The position numbers and the translations under genes were made by a program. A stretch of DNA of 64,000 bases, from the IMG/VR virus record IMGVR_UViG_3300017987_000083, positions 1 to 64,000 of that record; one strand, 5' to 3'. Position 1 is the first letter of the stretch. Every line of letters starts with the position of its first letter. The notes under the pieces were generated by a model. The model saw only the letters and a list, made by a program, of their open reading frames with translations, was not told the DNA's origin and made no database searches. The DNA is from a virus. Below, piece after piece: positions 48,549-57,221 of this stretch.

Positions 48549-48570
48549 GCCCTAATAAGAGTGTGTCAAT

Positions 48571-48605
48571 AAAAAAAGCCGCACAAGTTTAACCTTGTAC
48601 GGCTT
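48571..48605 (-). terminator. Intrinsic terminator after virion-type gene
   Basis: On the minus strand, AAGCCGTACAAG and CTTGTGCGGCTT form a 12-bp stem (one G-U pair) with a 6-base loop. It is followed by TTTTTT at 48571-48576. It ends the transcript of the gene at 48625-49233 before the glycosyltransferase gene. Confidence 0.9.
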
Positions 48606-48624
48606 TGTTTCATTTGAGTTTCTG

Positions 48625-49233
48625 TTAGCTATTGCAGACAGATCGCACGGATGCGATGACAGTTGCGGTTGCTCCAGAACCCTTGAGTCGAATTTGAGTG
48701 ATGCTGAGGTCACCAGAGTTGAACACCTGAGTTTCGCCGTCAGCAAGTGTGAAGACAACATCAGTGTCGCCGTTCAATTCACCTGTTACTGTAGCACCAG
48801 AAGCCTGAATTTGCAGGAACTTAGCTGGGCCACCATGAGTTGTGACGAAGTCAATTGTGTTAGCAGTTGTGTAACCGGCTGCCAAGGTGTAAGAACCACC
48901 AACAGCAAACGTGTTTTCTTCAGGAATGTCACTGTAGACAGATCCGTCATCAGTTACAGTTTCGATGAATGCGAATTCACGAGCAACCTGTGGGTAAGCG
49001 AATCGCTTCCAGTAGTTGCAGTCAGTGAATGTAGCACCATCCACCAGAAGGCGGTTGATCTTACCCGGTCCCATAACATAAACCTGACGCTGCTTTGAAT
49101 AGTCGCCAGAGTTAGGGTTGTGAGTACCAAACGCTTCACCAAGAGCACCGTATGTGCTGCTTGAATTGGTTGATGGGTCAAGGTCCAACTGTCCCTGATC
49201 AATGTTGTTGAGATTTACTCTAAATACAGACAT
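48625..49233 (-). CDS. Putative virion decoration/structural protein
   Basis: This 202-residue protein is rich in Gly, Thr, Ser and Ala with short beta strands (GGSYTLAAGYTTANTIDFV, SGDLSITQIRLKGSG). A conserved-looking GPGKINRLLVDGATF segment is present. GGAG lies 8 bases upstream, and it has its own terminator. Its codon usage looks biased toward the same codons as the capsid gene. This indicates high expression, as for a capsid or tail decoration protein. It is surrounded by glycosyltransferase genes and may be the protein they modify. No family was named. Confidence 0.72.
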   Translation of the reverse strand: MSVFRVNLNNIDQGQLDLDPSTNSSSTYGALGEAFGTHNPNSGDYSKQRQVYVMGPGKINRLLVDGATFTDCNYWKRFAYPQVAREFAFIETVTDDGSVYSDIPEENTFAVGGSYTLAAGYTTANTIDFVTTHGGPAKFLQIQASGATVTGELNGDTDVVFTLADGETQVFNSGDLSITQIRLKGSGATATVIASVRSVCNS

Positions 49234-49284
49234 AAATTTCTCCAAAATTTTTAGTCGTTAAGGTCCGTCTTTTTTATGTATGCA

Positions 49285-49896
49285 CTAAAGTTTAATTACA
49301 TCAGAGTTTGGGAACATATTGCGGTATAATCGTTCACCAAGTCCTGTAGGTACTAAAGTTGTTTGTATTCCAAGGCTTGCCGCTTCATAAAGTTTAGTGC
49401 TTTCAACTCCCATCACTAAACCTGCATTGTCTATGCTAATATCCACTTCAGGAACATATCCTTTTTCCCTTGCTATTCTTTTGAGGGTTTCAATTTGCTT
49501 TTGCAAAAGTGGTCTAACTGGGTAAACGCTTTCACTGAGAATCACGCATTGTTCTGTGTGATCTTCTTTGTATGGCACAGGGACTGCGTAACTACTGATT
49601 TGACATTCTTTCATTAGTTTTTCTAAGGGATGTTCTTTGCCATCAAATCTAAGTTCTCTAATGTGTGCAAATTCTGTTTTTCTTTTTCTCATTTCAGAAA
49701 TGGGAATAACATTGTCGCAATCTCGTAAATACTCCATGGATTCATCTTTGCAGCCTAAGTAAATGTTTAATCCGGGAAATTTACGTTCCATAAAGGGCCT
49801 GAGTAGTTTCAACTGTATAAGGTGCTCATTTGCGTTGCCAAAATAGCCTATACAGTAATTATTTTTAATGGATGCGTAATGTTCTAAACCAATCAT
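49285..49896 (-). CDS. GT9-like glycosyltransferase, C-terminal type
   Basis: This 203-residue protein begins with a strand and GYFGNANEHLIQLKLLRPF (an acceptor-loop-like region). It ends NAGLVMGVESTKLYEAASLGIQTTLVPTG, the donor-side motif of GT-B enzymes. It is about 100 residues shorter than heptosyltransferases, so it may be reduced. No ribosome binding site is visible. The neighbouring genes are also sugar transferases. Confidence 0.6.
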   Translation of the reverse strand: MIGLEHYASIKNNYCIGYFGNANEHLIQLKLLRPFMERKFPGLNIYLGCKDESMEYLRDCDNVIPISEMRKRKTEFAHIRELRFDGKEHPLEKLMKECQISSYAVPVPYKEDHTEQCVILSESVYPVRPLLQKQIETLKRIAREKGYVPEVDISIDNAGLVMGVESTKLYEAASLGIQTTLVPTGLGERLYRNMFPNSDVIKL

Positions 49897-49925
49897 AGGC
49901 TAATAGAGAAAGAATAGACTATATT

Positions 49926-50120
49926 ATGACAAGTGAACGGGAAAAAGCAGAGCTTGGAGCAGCGACACTTCAAACTTTTTTAGAGCAATTTGGCAATGAT
50001 GCACATGCTCAAATTGTGCTTGAAATTCTGTTCGAGGAGCTAATGAATGAGAAGACTGTATCTATACTTAGCCAGCAGGAGCAAGAAGGGGATCAAGCTG
50101 ATAACGATACTCCAGAGTAA
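49926..50120 (+). CDS. Small hypothetical protein
   Basis: This 64-residue acidic, helical protein (AATLQTFLEQFGNDAHAQIVLEILFEELM) opens a plus-strand operon that continues into the glycosyltransferases. TATATT lies just before the ATG. It overlaps the next gene by 74 bases in another frame. Unknown function. Confidence 0.6.
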   Translation: MTSEREKAELGAATLQTFLEQFGNDAHAQIVLEILFEELMNEKTVSILSQQEQEGDQADNDTPE

Positions 50121-50412
50121 TGAATCTGTTGCCAGATCTTCAATTACAGATTTGAGAACTTTTGATTTACCTCCAGTTTGGCAAAGAGAAATTCAGCAAA
50201 TCATCCATGATAATCGCATGTTATATGAGCCGATTATGGAATCGGCCAATAATTACAATGAACTTCGTGAAAGACTAAAAGTTCGTGGGTATACGAACTT
50301 GCCAATGGGCGCATCCCAAATGATCAATGTGTTGAAATACGGGCGTCCACCCAGTGCCAATGTCAGTAGTGTAAAATCAAGAAAAATAATGCTGCAAAAA
50401 AGAAAGAATTGA
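50047..50412 (+). CDS. Hypothetical protein overlapping upstream gene
   Basis: This 121-residue protein is read from ATG 50047, with GAGGAG 7 bases upstream lying inside the previous gene. The overlap is 74 bases out of frame. It has a basic N-terminus, an ITDLRTFDLPPVWQREIQQ segment and a helical middle, and ends very basic. No family was recognised. Its stop is directly followed by the GT2-GT9 gene start. Confidence 0.62.
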   Translation: MRRLYLYLASRSKKGIKLITILQSNESVARSSITDLRTFDLPPVWQREIQQIIHDNRMLYEPIMESANNYNELRERLKVRGYTNLPMGASQMINVLKYGRPPSANVSSVKSRKIMLQKRKN

Positions 50413-52134
50413 ATGGAACAGGTTCTTTATCCAATACCCGGAAAATACAACTTAAATGACCCCGTTGATGTCTCTGTCATCATTCCTTTGTACAACAGCA
50501 GAAATGTCGTTAAAGATCAAATTCTGAGATGGGTCTCAGATTATGATTTGAAAGTTGAGATCATTTATGTTGATGACAAATGCCCCAAGCAATCAAAAAA
50601 TGCTGTCTATGAATCTTGGAACAAGCGACGTGACAAACATCAATATTTAGTCAAACTTGTTTGCTCTCATGTAAACCGAGGCTATGGCGGTGCCAATAAT
50701 TTAGGTGCTCATTTTGCTAAAGGCAAGTATTTGATCTTTTTAAATTCAGATACTGTTGTTACGCCAAACTGGATCAAACCTATGATCGATGTTTTGGAAG
50801 ATGAGTCAGTAGGTATTGTAGGTAACTTGCAGCTCAAAGAAGGTGGACAATGGCACGGCACAATTGACAGTGCTGGTTCTGAGTGGTCTTGGGACCATAT
50901 GAATTTTATGCACATTGGTCGTCATATTTACTATGGCAAATTGCTCAAGAGACCAATTGACATCAACAAATGTCCTCCAAAAATTCTTCAACTCGAAGAA
51001 CGAGAAATGGTAACTGGTTGTTGCTTTGGAATTAGAAAAGAACTTTATGATTATATTGGAGGATTCAATCTCAATTACCGAGTAGGTTACTGGGAGGACA
51101 GTGAAATCTGTCTAACAGTTCGATCTCTTGGTTACAAGGTTATGTTCCAGCCAAATTCAGTCATCTATCACAAGCTCCACCATTCAGAATCTGGCGGTCA
51201 TGACTTCCATGATTTCAACAAACAATACTTCTTCAACAAATGGGTGGATACCGGCGAGATCGACAAATACGTGGAGGCCAAACGTCAACTCAAACAAACC
51301 AAGGTCTCCAAGATACTTGTTCAAAGAAAAGGAGCTAATGGAGATGTGTTAGTGGCAACATCAATTCTGCCGGGCTTGAGAGAGAAATACCCTGATGCCA
51401 AAATCGATTTTCACACTGTTTGCCCCAAGGTTTTGATAGACAACCCATACATCGATGAAGTCGTATCAAAAACAAAAGCTGATGCGACCTCCTATCACCT
51501 GAGATATAACCTTGATTATGCCTACGAGAGAATGCCTTTGGTTAACATCAGAGAATCTTATGGCATTGAATCAAACATCGAACCACAAGACCCATTCATT
51601 GGTTATTCTGCTGTTGAAGGTTTGCCTGATGATCCTTATGTGGTTATACACGCAGGAAAAACTGCTTGGGTTGGACGTAACTGGAGTGAAGGGGTTGGGT
51701 TCATCCCTTTATCATCTATGATTGAAAAACAACTAGGATACAAAATTGTTTGGGTTGGAGTCGAAGGAGACAATGGCCTTCATGGTCTATATGATTTTCG
51801 AGGGAAGACGACATTTCAACAATTGGCAACAATCATGAAAAATGCTGCTTTGTTTGTTGGAATTGATTCATTCCCATTTCATGTTGCACAAGCTGTGAAT
51901 ACACCGGGAGTGACGTTCTTTGGTTCAATCCTTCCCGAAACAAGAATTTACAGAGAGAACATGAATGCAGTTACTGCTGAGAGCTTGAAATGTTTAGGTT
52001 GTCACCACAGAAAAGTAGCACCAGCCACTGTAACAGATGAATGTGAAACAGGAACTTTAGAATGTGAAACTATGGTTACTCTTTCAAAGTTCTACGGAAA
52101 GATAAAGGAGAAATTATGCAGCCTGAATGTTTAG
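50413..52134 (+). CDS. Bifunctional GT2-GT9 glycosyltransferase
   Basis: This protein has 573 residues. The N-terminal GT2 domain (about 15-290) has VDVSVIIPLYNSRNVV and IIYVDDKCP. GGANNLGAHFAKGKYLIFLNSDTVV (the DxD motif) and YWEDSEICLTVRSLGYKVMF follow. The C-terminal GT9 domain (about 300-570) has ILVQRKGANGDVLVATSIL and LFVGIDSFPFHVAQAVNTPGV. A fusion of a GT-A and a GT-B transferase in one chain suggests that two consecutive sugar additions are made. It directly follows the previous stop and overlaps the next gene by 19 bases. Confidence 0.9.
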   Translation: MEQVLYPIPGKYNLNDPVDVSVIIPLYNSRNVVKDQILRWVSDYDLKVEIIYVDDKCPKQSKNAVYESWNKRRDKHQYLVKLVCSHVNRGYGGANNLGAHFAKGKYLIFLNSDTVVTPNWIKPMIDVLEDESVGIVGNLQLKEGGQWHGTIDSAGSEWSWDHMNFMHIGRHIYYGKLLKRPIDINKCPPKILQLEEREMVTGCCFGIRKELYDYIGGFNLNYRVGYWEDSEICLTVRSLGYKVMFQPNSVIYHKLHHSESGGHDFHDFNKQYFFNKWVDTGEIDKYVEAKRQLKQTKVSKILVQRKGANGDVLVATSILPGLREKYPDAKIDFHTVCPKVLIDNPYIDEVVSKTKADATSYHLRYNLDYAYERMPLVNIRESYGIESNIEPQDPFIGYSAVEGLPDDPYVVIHAGKTAWVGRNWSEGVGFIPLSSMIEKQLGYKIVWVGVEGDNGLHGLYDFRGKTTFQQLATIMKNAALFVGIDSFPFHVAQAVNTPGVTFFGSILPETRIYRENMNAVTAESLKCLGCHHRKVAPATVTDECETGTLECETMVTLSKFYGKIKEKLCSLNV

Positions 52135-52967
52135 ACAGATTAAGCCATCCAAAGATGGAATATTATAGAGACACCTATCAAGACAGTGAAAGGTGGAATG
52201 GTGATGATTCACTTGATGGTAAAACTGTTATCGTTTATTGCGAACAGGGCTTTGGTGACAATATTCAGTTTGCCCGTTATATCCCAAGGCTAAAAGAAGA
52301 AAATTGCAAAGTAATTTTGCATTGCTCTTCTTTTCTACATCGATTGTTTGAACAGCTTGAAGTAGATCAAATGATTGATCGTGATAACCCACATATTCCC
52401 GATCACGATTATCACATTCCTTCAATGAGCCTGCCTTTTCATTTTGATAATCCAGAAGTTAATTTCCCTTACATCTCAGTTCCTGATGTCACGGATTTAT
52501 CTGATCTGAATTTGCCAGAAGATTGTTTCAAAGTTGGAATCGGATGGGAAGGCAACCCGGAACATTCTAATAATGATGAGCGATGTTGTTGTCTTAGATT
52601 TTTCAAAGAAAAATTCGCTGACTGGCCTCAGATCAAGCCTTTTGTCCTGCAAAAGACAATTCATGACAAAGAATTGATCTATGGTTGTGAAGATATGGAG
52701 CTTTACGGTAGTGAAATTCAAGATTTTTATGATACTGCCAAAATCATAAATGCTATGGATTTGATCATATCTGTAGACACGTCAATTCTTCATTTGGCGG
52801 GAGCTATGAGCAAGAAATCTATTGGTCTTTTGTCGTTTCGATGCGATCCGAGATGGGAAGTCACAGGAATTGATTGGTATCCAAGTGTTATTTTCTACAG
52901 ACAAAAATATGATGGAGATTGGCAATCGGTGTTTGATGCTATTGACCTCAAAATTGCTTTAAATTAG
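52116..52967 (+). CDS. O-GlcNAc-transferase-like GT-B protein
   Basis: This 283-residue protein has VIVYCEQGFGDNIQFARYIPRL and KVGIGWEGNPEHSNNDERC. LIISVDTSILHLAGAMSKKSIGLL follows, as in the catalytic half of bacterial TPR/GT41-like and GT9-like transferases without their TPR domain. It ends WYPSVIFYRQKYDGDW. AAAGGAG precedes the ATG. It is co-translated with the GT2-GT9 enzyme and probably extends the same glycan. Confidence 0.85.
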   Translation: MQPECLDRLSHPKMEYYRDTYQDSERWNGDDSLDGKTVIVYCEQGFGDNIQFARYIPRLKEENCKVILHCSSFLHRLFEQLEVDQMIDRDNPHIPDHDYHIPSMSLPFHFDNPEVNFPYISVPDVTDLSDLNLPEDCFKVGIGWEGNPEHSNNDERCCCLRFFKEKFADWPQIKPFVLQKTIHDKELIYGCEDMELYGSEIQDFYDTAKIINAMDLIISVDTSILHLAGAMSKKSIGLLSFRCDPRWEVTGIDWYPSVIFYRQKYDGDWQSVFDAIDLKIALN

Positions 52968-52991
52968 AATTAAATAAACCTAAGAAAGGAA

Positions 52992-54476
52992 ATGTCCATG
53001 TATCAAGGTAAACACTTCATTTCAGGACTTTTTAGCCAAGAATCAGCGAATGCATTTGTTCGTGCACAAAATCCAGCGAATAAAGAAGAGTATGGCCTTT
53101 TTCCCAAGGCAGAAAAACATACAGTTGAAAAAGCTGTTAAAGCTGCAAGAGACGCCTTTCCAGAGTGGAGAAAGTTAAGCCGAGTGAAACGTGCCGAACT
53201 CTTTGATACTTTGGCACAATTGGTTAAGAGAGACCACGACATTCTCAAGAGAATGATCTCCGATGAAACTGGTAAGAATCTCAATGAATCTCACGCTGAA
53301 GTTATTGAGGCTTTGCATATGTGCCAAGTAGCTGCGGCGTCGGGTCGCCAGCCATATGGTGAGTGTATCGCATCTGAAATCAGCGAAAAAGACGCTCGTG
53401 TCATTAGAAAGCCTAAAGGGGTTGTTGCTGTCATTTCCCCTTGGAACTTCCCTTTAGCAATTGGGTCATTTTGGTCTTCTGCACCAGCTTTAGTTGAAGG
53501 AAACACTGTTGTTCATAAGCCTTCTGAACTTACCCCAATGATTGCTCAAAAAATGGCAGAACTTTATGATGAAGCAGGTTTTCCTCCGGGTGTGTTCAAT
53601 CTTGTGCATGGAGATGGAGAGACTGGCGATCACTTAGTTAGAGCTGATGTAGAAGTCATTCTATTCACGGGAAGTGCAGAAGTAGGTCAATTGATTCGAC
53701 AACATTGTGCAACCACTTGGAATAAAACATGCAGTACAGAATGTGGATCAAAATCTGCTGTTATTGTGTTTGATGATGCAGATCAAGAATTGGCTTTGAA
53801 TGCTTGTCTTGCGAGTGCTTTTAAACTTTCTGGGCAAAGATGTGTATCTGGCAGTAGAATTCTTGTTCAAAGAGGAATTTTGGATACCTTTGCTAAAAAG
53901 TTTGTAGACAAAGTTAGAATAGAAGCAACAACCGGAGCACCAACTGAAAATAATCCTCCGATGTACGGACCATTGATTAGTGCTGAACAAAAAGACAAAG
54001 TTTTGTTTTATAATAAAATGGTTCGAGATGACGAGGATGCTCAGGTTTTGTATGATGGAAATGAAGCTGGCTCACCTGTAGAAGGTCATTTTTTGAGACC
54101 ATTTGTTTTTCAATGTGAATGGGGCGACAAAAGATTTTTCAAAGAAGAAGTATTTGGACCACATGCTGCAATTATCCCATTTGATTCAGTAGATGATGCT
54201 ATTCGTATTTACAATGATACGGATTTTGGTTTGGCATTAGGTATAATCACAAACGATTACAGAATTCACAGGAAATGTGAACAGGAATGTACGACAGGCA
54301 TGCTGTATATTAATGGCTCTTCAATTGGGGCAGAATCTCATTTGCCGTTTTCTTCATGGAAGAAAAGTGGAAATTCAGCAAGTGCTTCAGCAACATGGAA
54401 GGCAGTTACGCACACAACAGCTATTACAACAAATTATGAAAAAGGAATTACCTTTGCTCAAGGAATGACCATGTAG
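52992..54476 (+). CDS. NAD(P)-dependent aldehyde dehydrogenase
   Basis: This 494-residue protein is full length. PWNFPLAIG (Asn152) and VVHKPSEL (Lys176) bind the cofactor. FTGSAEVGQ is the Rossmann turn. TECGSKSAVIV (Glu250) and LSGQRCVSGSRI (Cys284) supply the general base and nucleophile. The overall pattern is close to succinylglutamic-semialdehyde or other AstD-like dehydrogenases. It would oxidise an aldehyde to an acid. AAAGGAAATG is the ribosome binding region. It follows the glycosyltransferases on the same strand. Confidence 0.95.
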   Translation: MSMYQGKHFISGLFSQESANAFVRAQNPANKEEYGLFPKAEKHTVEKAVKAARDAFPEWRKLSRVKRAELFDTLAQLVKRDHDILKRMISDETGKNLNESHAEVIEALHMCQVAAASGRQPYGECIASEISEKDARVIRKPKGVVAVISPWNFPLAIGSFWSSAPALVEGNTVVHKPSELTPMIAQKMAELYDEAGFPPGVFNLVHGDGETGDHLVRADVEVILFTGSAEVGQLIRQHCATTWNKTCSTECGSKSAVIVFDDADQELALNACLASAFKLSGQRCVSGSRILVQRGILDTFAKKFVDKVRIEATTGAPTENNPPMYGPLISAEQKDKVLFYNKMVRDDEDAQVLYDGNEAGSPVEGHFLRPFVFQCEWGDKRFFKEEVFGPHAAIIPFDSVDDAIRIYNDTDFGLALGIITNDYRIHRKCEQECTTGMLYINGSSIGAESHLPFSSWKKSGNSASASATWKAVTHTTAITTNYEKGITFAQGMTM

Positions 54477-54491
54477 TAACGATAATAAACC

Positions 54492-54879
54492 ATGCCTTAC
54501 AAAGACATTGAAAAACGACGTGAATCAGGTCGAAAATCTGCCAAAAAACGTATTACAAAAAATACATCTCTGATCCTAAAAACAGGCAAAAGAAAGCCGA
54601 ATACATTGGCAGAGTATGAATCTGATCCCGCTAAAATAGCAGCAAAATCTATTAGAAGTAAATTAAGTTACCAAAGAAACAAAGAAAAAGTTAGAATTAG
54701 ACAAAAGAATCGTCGTAAAGAACTACTTGATTTCATGCAACGAGTTGCTTTGCATTATGGTTGTCAAAACTGTTGTAGTGTGTAAAAATTGTCACGCAGA
54801 TATTCATCATGGTGATGTAAAAGTCGATGAATCCATGCTGTGCAATGTATCTGAAAATTTAGAAATTATCAGGGGATGA
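54492..54879 (+). pseudogene. Decayed HNH homing endonuclease
   Basis: The first frame (54492-54785) starts MPYKDIEKRRESGRKSAKKR and runs to HYGCQNC, the normal beginning of a phage HNH endonuclease up to its first zinc Cys pair. The remainder, in another frame, has VCKNCHADIHHGD, the normal HNH C-terminal part. The central HNH region between them, which should hold the catalytic His, is missing. An internal deletion with loss of frame is the simplest explanation. It lies directly after the aldehyde dehydrogenase gene. Confidence 0.82.
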
Positions 54880-54880
54880 A

Positions 54881-55117
54881 ATGAGAAATTATTGGCTAGA
54901 ACAAAGACTGAAGACGCATACTTTTTGGGCTGTAATGCCCAAAGATACCATTTCAAAGAATGATATTTGGATAGACACTTCCACTTCTACTTCTGTTTTT
55001 TCGACTACCAGTTGTTATAGCGACAGTTCAACTTATAGCGACAGTTCAACTTATAGCGACAGTTCATACTTCCCGTTTAATTTTGACGCAGAATCTGGGG
55101 AGCTGAAGAAGTCCTAA
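54881..55117 (+). CDS. Small protein with Ser/Tyr repeats
   Basis: This 78-residue protein has an N-terminal helix (MRNYWLEQRLKTHTFWAVM). A Ser/Thr-rich region contains three copies of a YSDSST unit made from an 18-bp DNA repeat. It ends FNFDAESGELKKS. The start lies 2 bases after the HNH remnant. It overlaps the convergent gene by 54 bases. Unknown function. Confidence 0.55.
   Translation: MRNYWLEQRLKTHTFWAVMPKDTISKNDIWIDTSTSTSVFSTTSCYSDSSTYSDSSTYSDSSYFPFNFDAESGELKKS
55015..55066 (+). repeat. 18-bp tandem repeat, about 2.9 copies
   Basis: The unit TTATAGCGACAGTTCAAC is present at 55015-55032 and 55033-55050 and as a 16-base partial copy at 55051-55066. The copies are identical, so they are recent or subject to slippage. 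They code for the YSDSST repeats. Confidence 0.92.
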
Positions 55118-55399
55118 ATCAGTTTCAATTGTAAGCATTTTGCCATTAACTGCTGTAATCACGCCACCGCAATCTGCAAACTCTTCAACCAAATCTTCTA
55201 TGAGAGCATCTTCTGAGATTGCTCTTTTTAGAAGTTTGCCACGACTGACTTTTGCACGAGCTTCTTTGCCGCAATATTCATGTGTTCTTTTATCATGTTT
55301 GGCAGTAATGTCAAAAAAGTCAGATAAATCCTGCTCTGACATCCAACCCTTAAACTCGTGAATTGAAAATGATTCTTCCTGATTATCATTTTGTGACAT
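55064..55399 (-). CDS. Hypothetical protein
   Basis: This 111-residue protein has an N-terminal acidic region and a helical EQDLSDFFDITAKHDKRTHEY. The C-terminal beta-rich half (CGGVITAVNGKMLTIETDLGLLQL) resembles a small Sm- or SH3-like barrel. CAGGAG precedes the ATG. Its stop lies within the convergent repeat-containing gene. Function unknown. Confidence 0.63.
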   Translation of the reverse strand: MSQNDNQEESFSIHEFKGWMSEQDLSDFFDITAKHDKRTHEYCGKEARAKVSRGKLLKRAISEDALIEDLVEEFADCGGVITAVNGKMLTIETDLGLLQLPRFCVKIKREV

Positions 55400-55402
55400 T
55401 GT

Positions 55403-56257
55403 TTACTCCTGTGTATCCTCAAAGAAACTAATGATCTCAGTTTCTTTTTCTATATATTGAGCATTTGAATATTCTGCGCAACTAGAATGGTCAGCAATCT
55501 CAACATCTTCTCTTTGTTTATACCAAAATAGATTTGCATCTATGATTTTTTGGCTCTTCAATTGTTGTGGATAAGTCCACAATCCATTAGGAAGTTTTTC
55601 TGCTGCTGACCTTTCGTTTTCAAAAGAATCATCACAACAAAATAACATTAGTTTCTTGGTTTTAAATTGTGCAGCAATTCCTATCGCTGCACAAATGGGA
55701 TTTCTGTAGTCATCAATGTGATATTTTGCTGAATAAGGTGAGCCGAAATCTTTTTGTTGAGATGGTTCGTAAAAATAAGCCTGACCATGGTAATTGTCTA
55801 AAAACTCAGGGCAAGTTCTAATAGATGACACGCATACAGGGTAGTATCTTGTTAAGGAAGGGAGATATTTGGTGCATTCACTATAAGGATTGTTGACAAT
55901 GTACAAATTAATTGGTTTAGGATCTTCTCCTAAATGCAAATTCCATTTCGCTAAAGCTCCATTTGTAGCAATTACCGCTACGTCTTGAGGGATCTTTCGA
56001 AGCATTTTGCTTTTGTTTTCAAAGTCATATCCATCAGAAACAATAATGATTTTGTTGAACCAAATCTCTTCTTCATCTATGTTTTGAAGATTTCTTGATC
56101 TATTAGAAATTTCATTTTTAAGAAGCTTTTGGTATTCTTTTTCGCTGAACATTTTGTTGATGTCAATATGTGGAACACCCTTGTTGTTGAAGTTACGCAC
56201 CCAAATTCCATCAGCGTTGATATACTCGTTTCTGTCTTTGCTTTTCTTAATTCTCAT
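55403..56257 (-). CDS. DUF115-like protein
   Basis: This 284-residue protein has IIIVSDGYDF and VAVIATNGALAKWNL (the strand-loop expected of the DUF115/GT42 nucleotide site). Later PICAAIGIAAQFKTKKLMLFCCDDSF matches the second half of that fold. It resembles, more weakly, the protein at 20742. A sugar-transfer role is possible. It overlaps the GIY-YIG gene by 4 bases. Confidence 0.6.
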   Translation of the reverse strand: MRIKKSKDRNEYINADGIWVRNFNNKGVPHIDINKMFSEKEYQKLLKNEISNRSRNLQNIDEEEIWFNKIIIVSDGYDFENKSKMLRKIPQDVAVIATNGALAKWNLHLGEDPKPINLYIVNNPYSECTKYLPSLTRYYPVCVSSIRTCPEFLDNYHGQAYFYEPSQQKDFGSPYSAKYHIDDYRNPICAAIGIAAQFKTKKLMLFCCDDSFENERSAAEKLPNGLWTYPQQLKSQKIIDANLFWYKQREDVEIADHSSCAEYSNAQYIEKETEIISFFEDTQE

Positions 56258-57219
56258 TCTTGTCTTTTCTTAAGTTGAAGTCTAATAGTGGATTTTGGAA
56301 TTCCCGTAACTTTAAATATTTCTGTAATGCTTTTTCCGCTATCAAATAGATCATAAATTTTTTGTCGATCAGCGTCTGTTATTTTTCTTCTCTTTTCACC
56401 TTTTCTTTTTCTAACAAATTTTTGAGTAATTCCATTTTGATGAAGTGCAAAACGACTTACTCCTACTTCTTTTTCGATATCTTCCCAATACATCCCTTTT
56501 TCCCGAAGTAGCTTAACCTTTTCAACTATTTCAGGAGTTACTGTTCGGTATGTTTCACGATTAACATTCCCGCCATATTTGTCATCGGCAATTTTAATTC
56601 CTGCTCTGGTTAATTGAGTTTCACTTACGCCAACTGCCTCAGAAATTTCGTTCCATGTCATTCCTTGCTCTCTAAGATTAACCGCTTTTTGTTTTGCCTT
56701 TTTAGTGAGTTTGACAATCTTTCCTTTGCCTTCGTTTTTGTGAAGACCGTTGTGTTCGAGATGTTTGTACACAGCATTTCTACTAACCCCCAACTTTTTT
56801 GCTATTGTGTTTTTGCCAACACCATTTTTTGCCAACTCAATAATTTCTTTGTCTTGTCCTGCCATGCAAATACTAGAACGTTTCCTTCTTGTTTCTTCAC
56901 TGTAAACTGGCCTGCCCTCCACATAACGTACAAGATTGTAACCATGTTTTCGATTCCAAGATTTATAATGTTCTATCCAGTGTTCTTCTTTTTCTACAAG
57001 ATTAGACTCATTACATTCTTCTAGGATTTGAAAATCAAAGTTTTTTTCTCCATATTTGTTCCAAGCGTGTTGAAGGTGAGTGTTGTAATGTTCCCCTTTT
57101 TTTAATTGAGGAATATGGTTACTTCTCCACCTGTATTTTATTTGCTTAGAAGACCCTATGTAACGCTTTCCATTTGTCTTATTGATGATGGCATAGATGC
57201 CGCTAATTTTCTTTTTCAT
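56254..57219 (-). CDS. GIY-YIG homing endonuclease with HTH repeats
   Basis: This protein has 321 residues. The N-terminal nuclease domain starts SGIYAIINKTNGKRYIGSS (GIY at 7-9, YIG at 20-22). A conserved helix around QIKYRWR follows, then LQHAWNKYGEKNFDFQILEEC. The C-terminal 200 residues hold four helix-turn-helix repeats of the NUMOD/IENR type (for example KNTIAKKLGVSRNAVYKHL). This is a standard free-standing homing endonuclease (Seg-like). AAGGT precedes the ATG inside a small palindrome. It lies next to the tail/PKD cluster. Confidence 0.94.
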   Translation of the reverse strand: MKKKISGIYAIINKTNGKRYIGSSKQIKYRWRSNHIPQLKKGEHYNTHLQHAWNKYGEKNFDFQILEECNESNLVEKEEHWIEHYKSWNRKHGYNLVRYVEGRPVYSEETRRKRSSICMAGQDKEIIELAKNGVGKNTIAKKLGVSRNAVYKHLEHNGLHKNEGKGKIVKLTKKAKQKAVNLREQGMTWNEISEAVGVSETQLTRAGIKIADDKYGGNVNRETYRTVTPEIVEKVKLLREKGMYWEDIEKEVGVSRFALHQNGITQKFVRKRKGEKRRKITDADRQKIYDLFDSGKSITEIFKVTGIPKSTIRLQLKKRQE

Positions 57220-57221
57220 AC

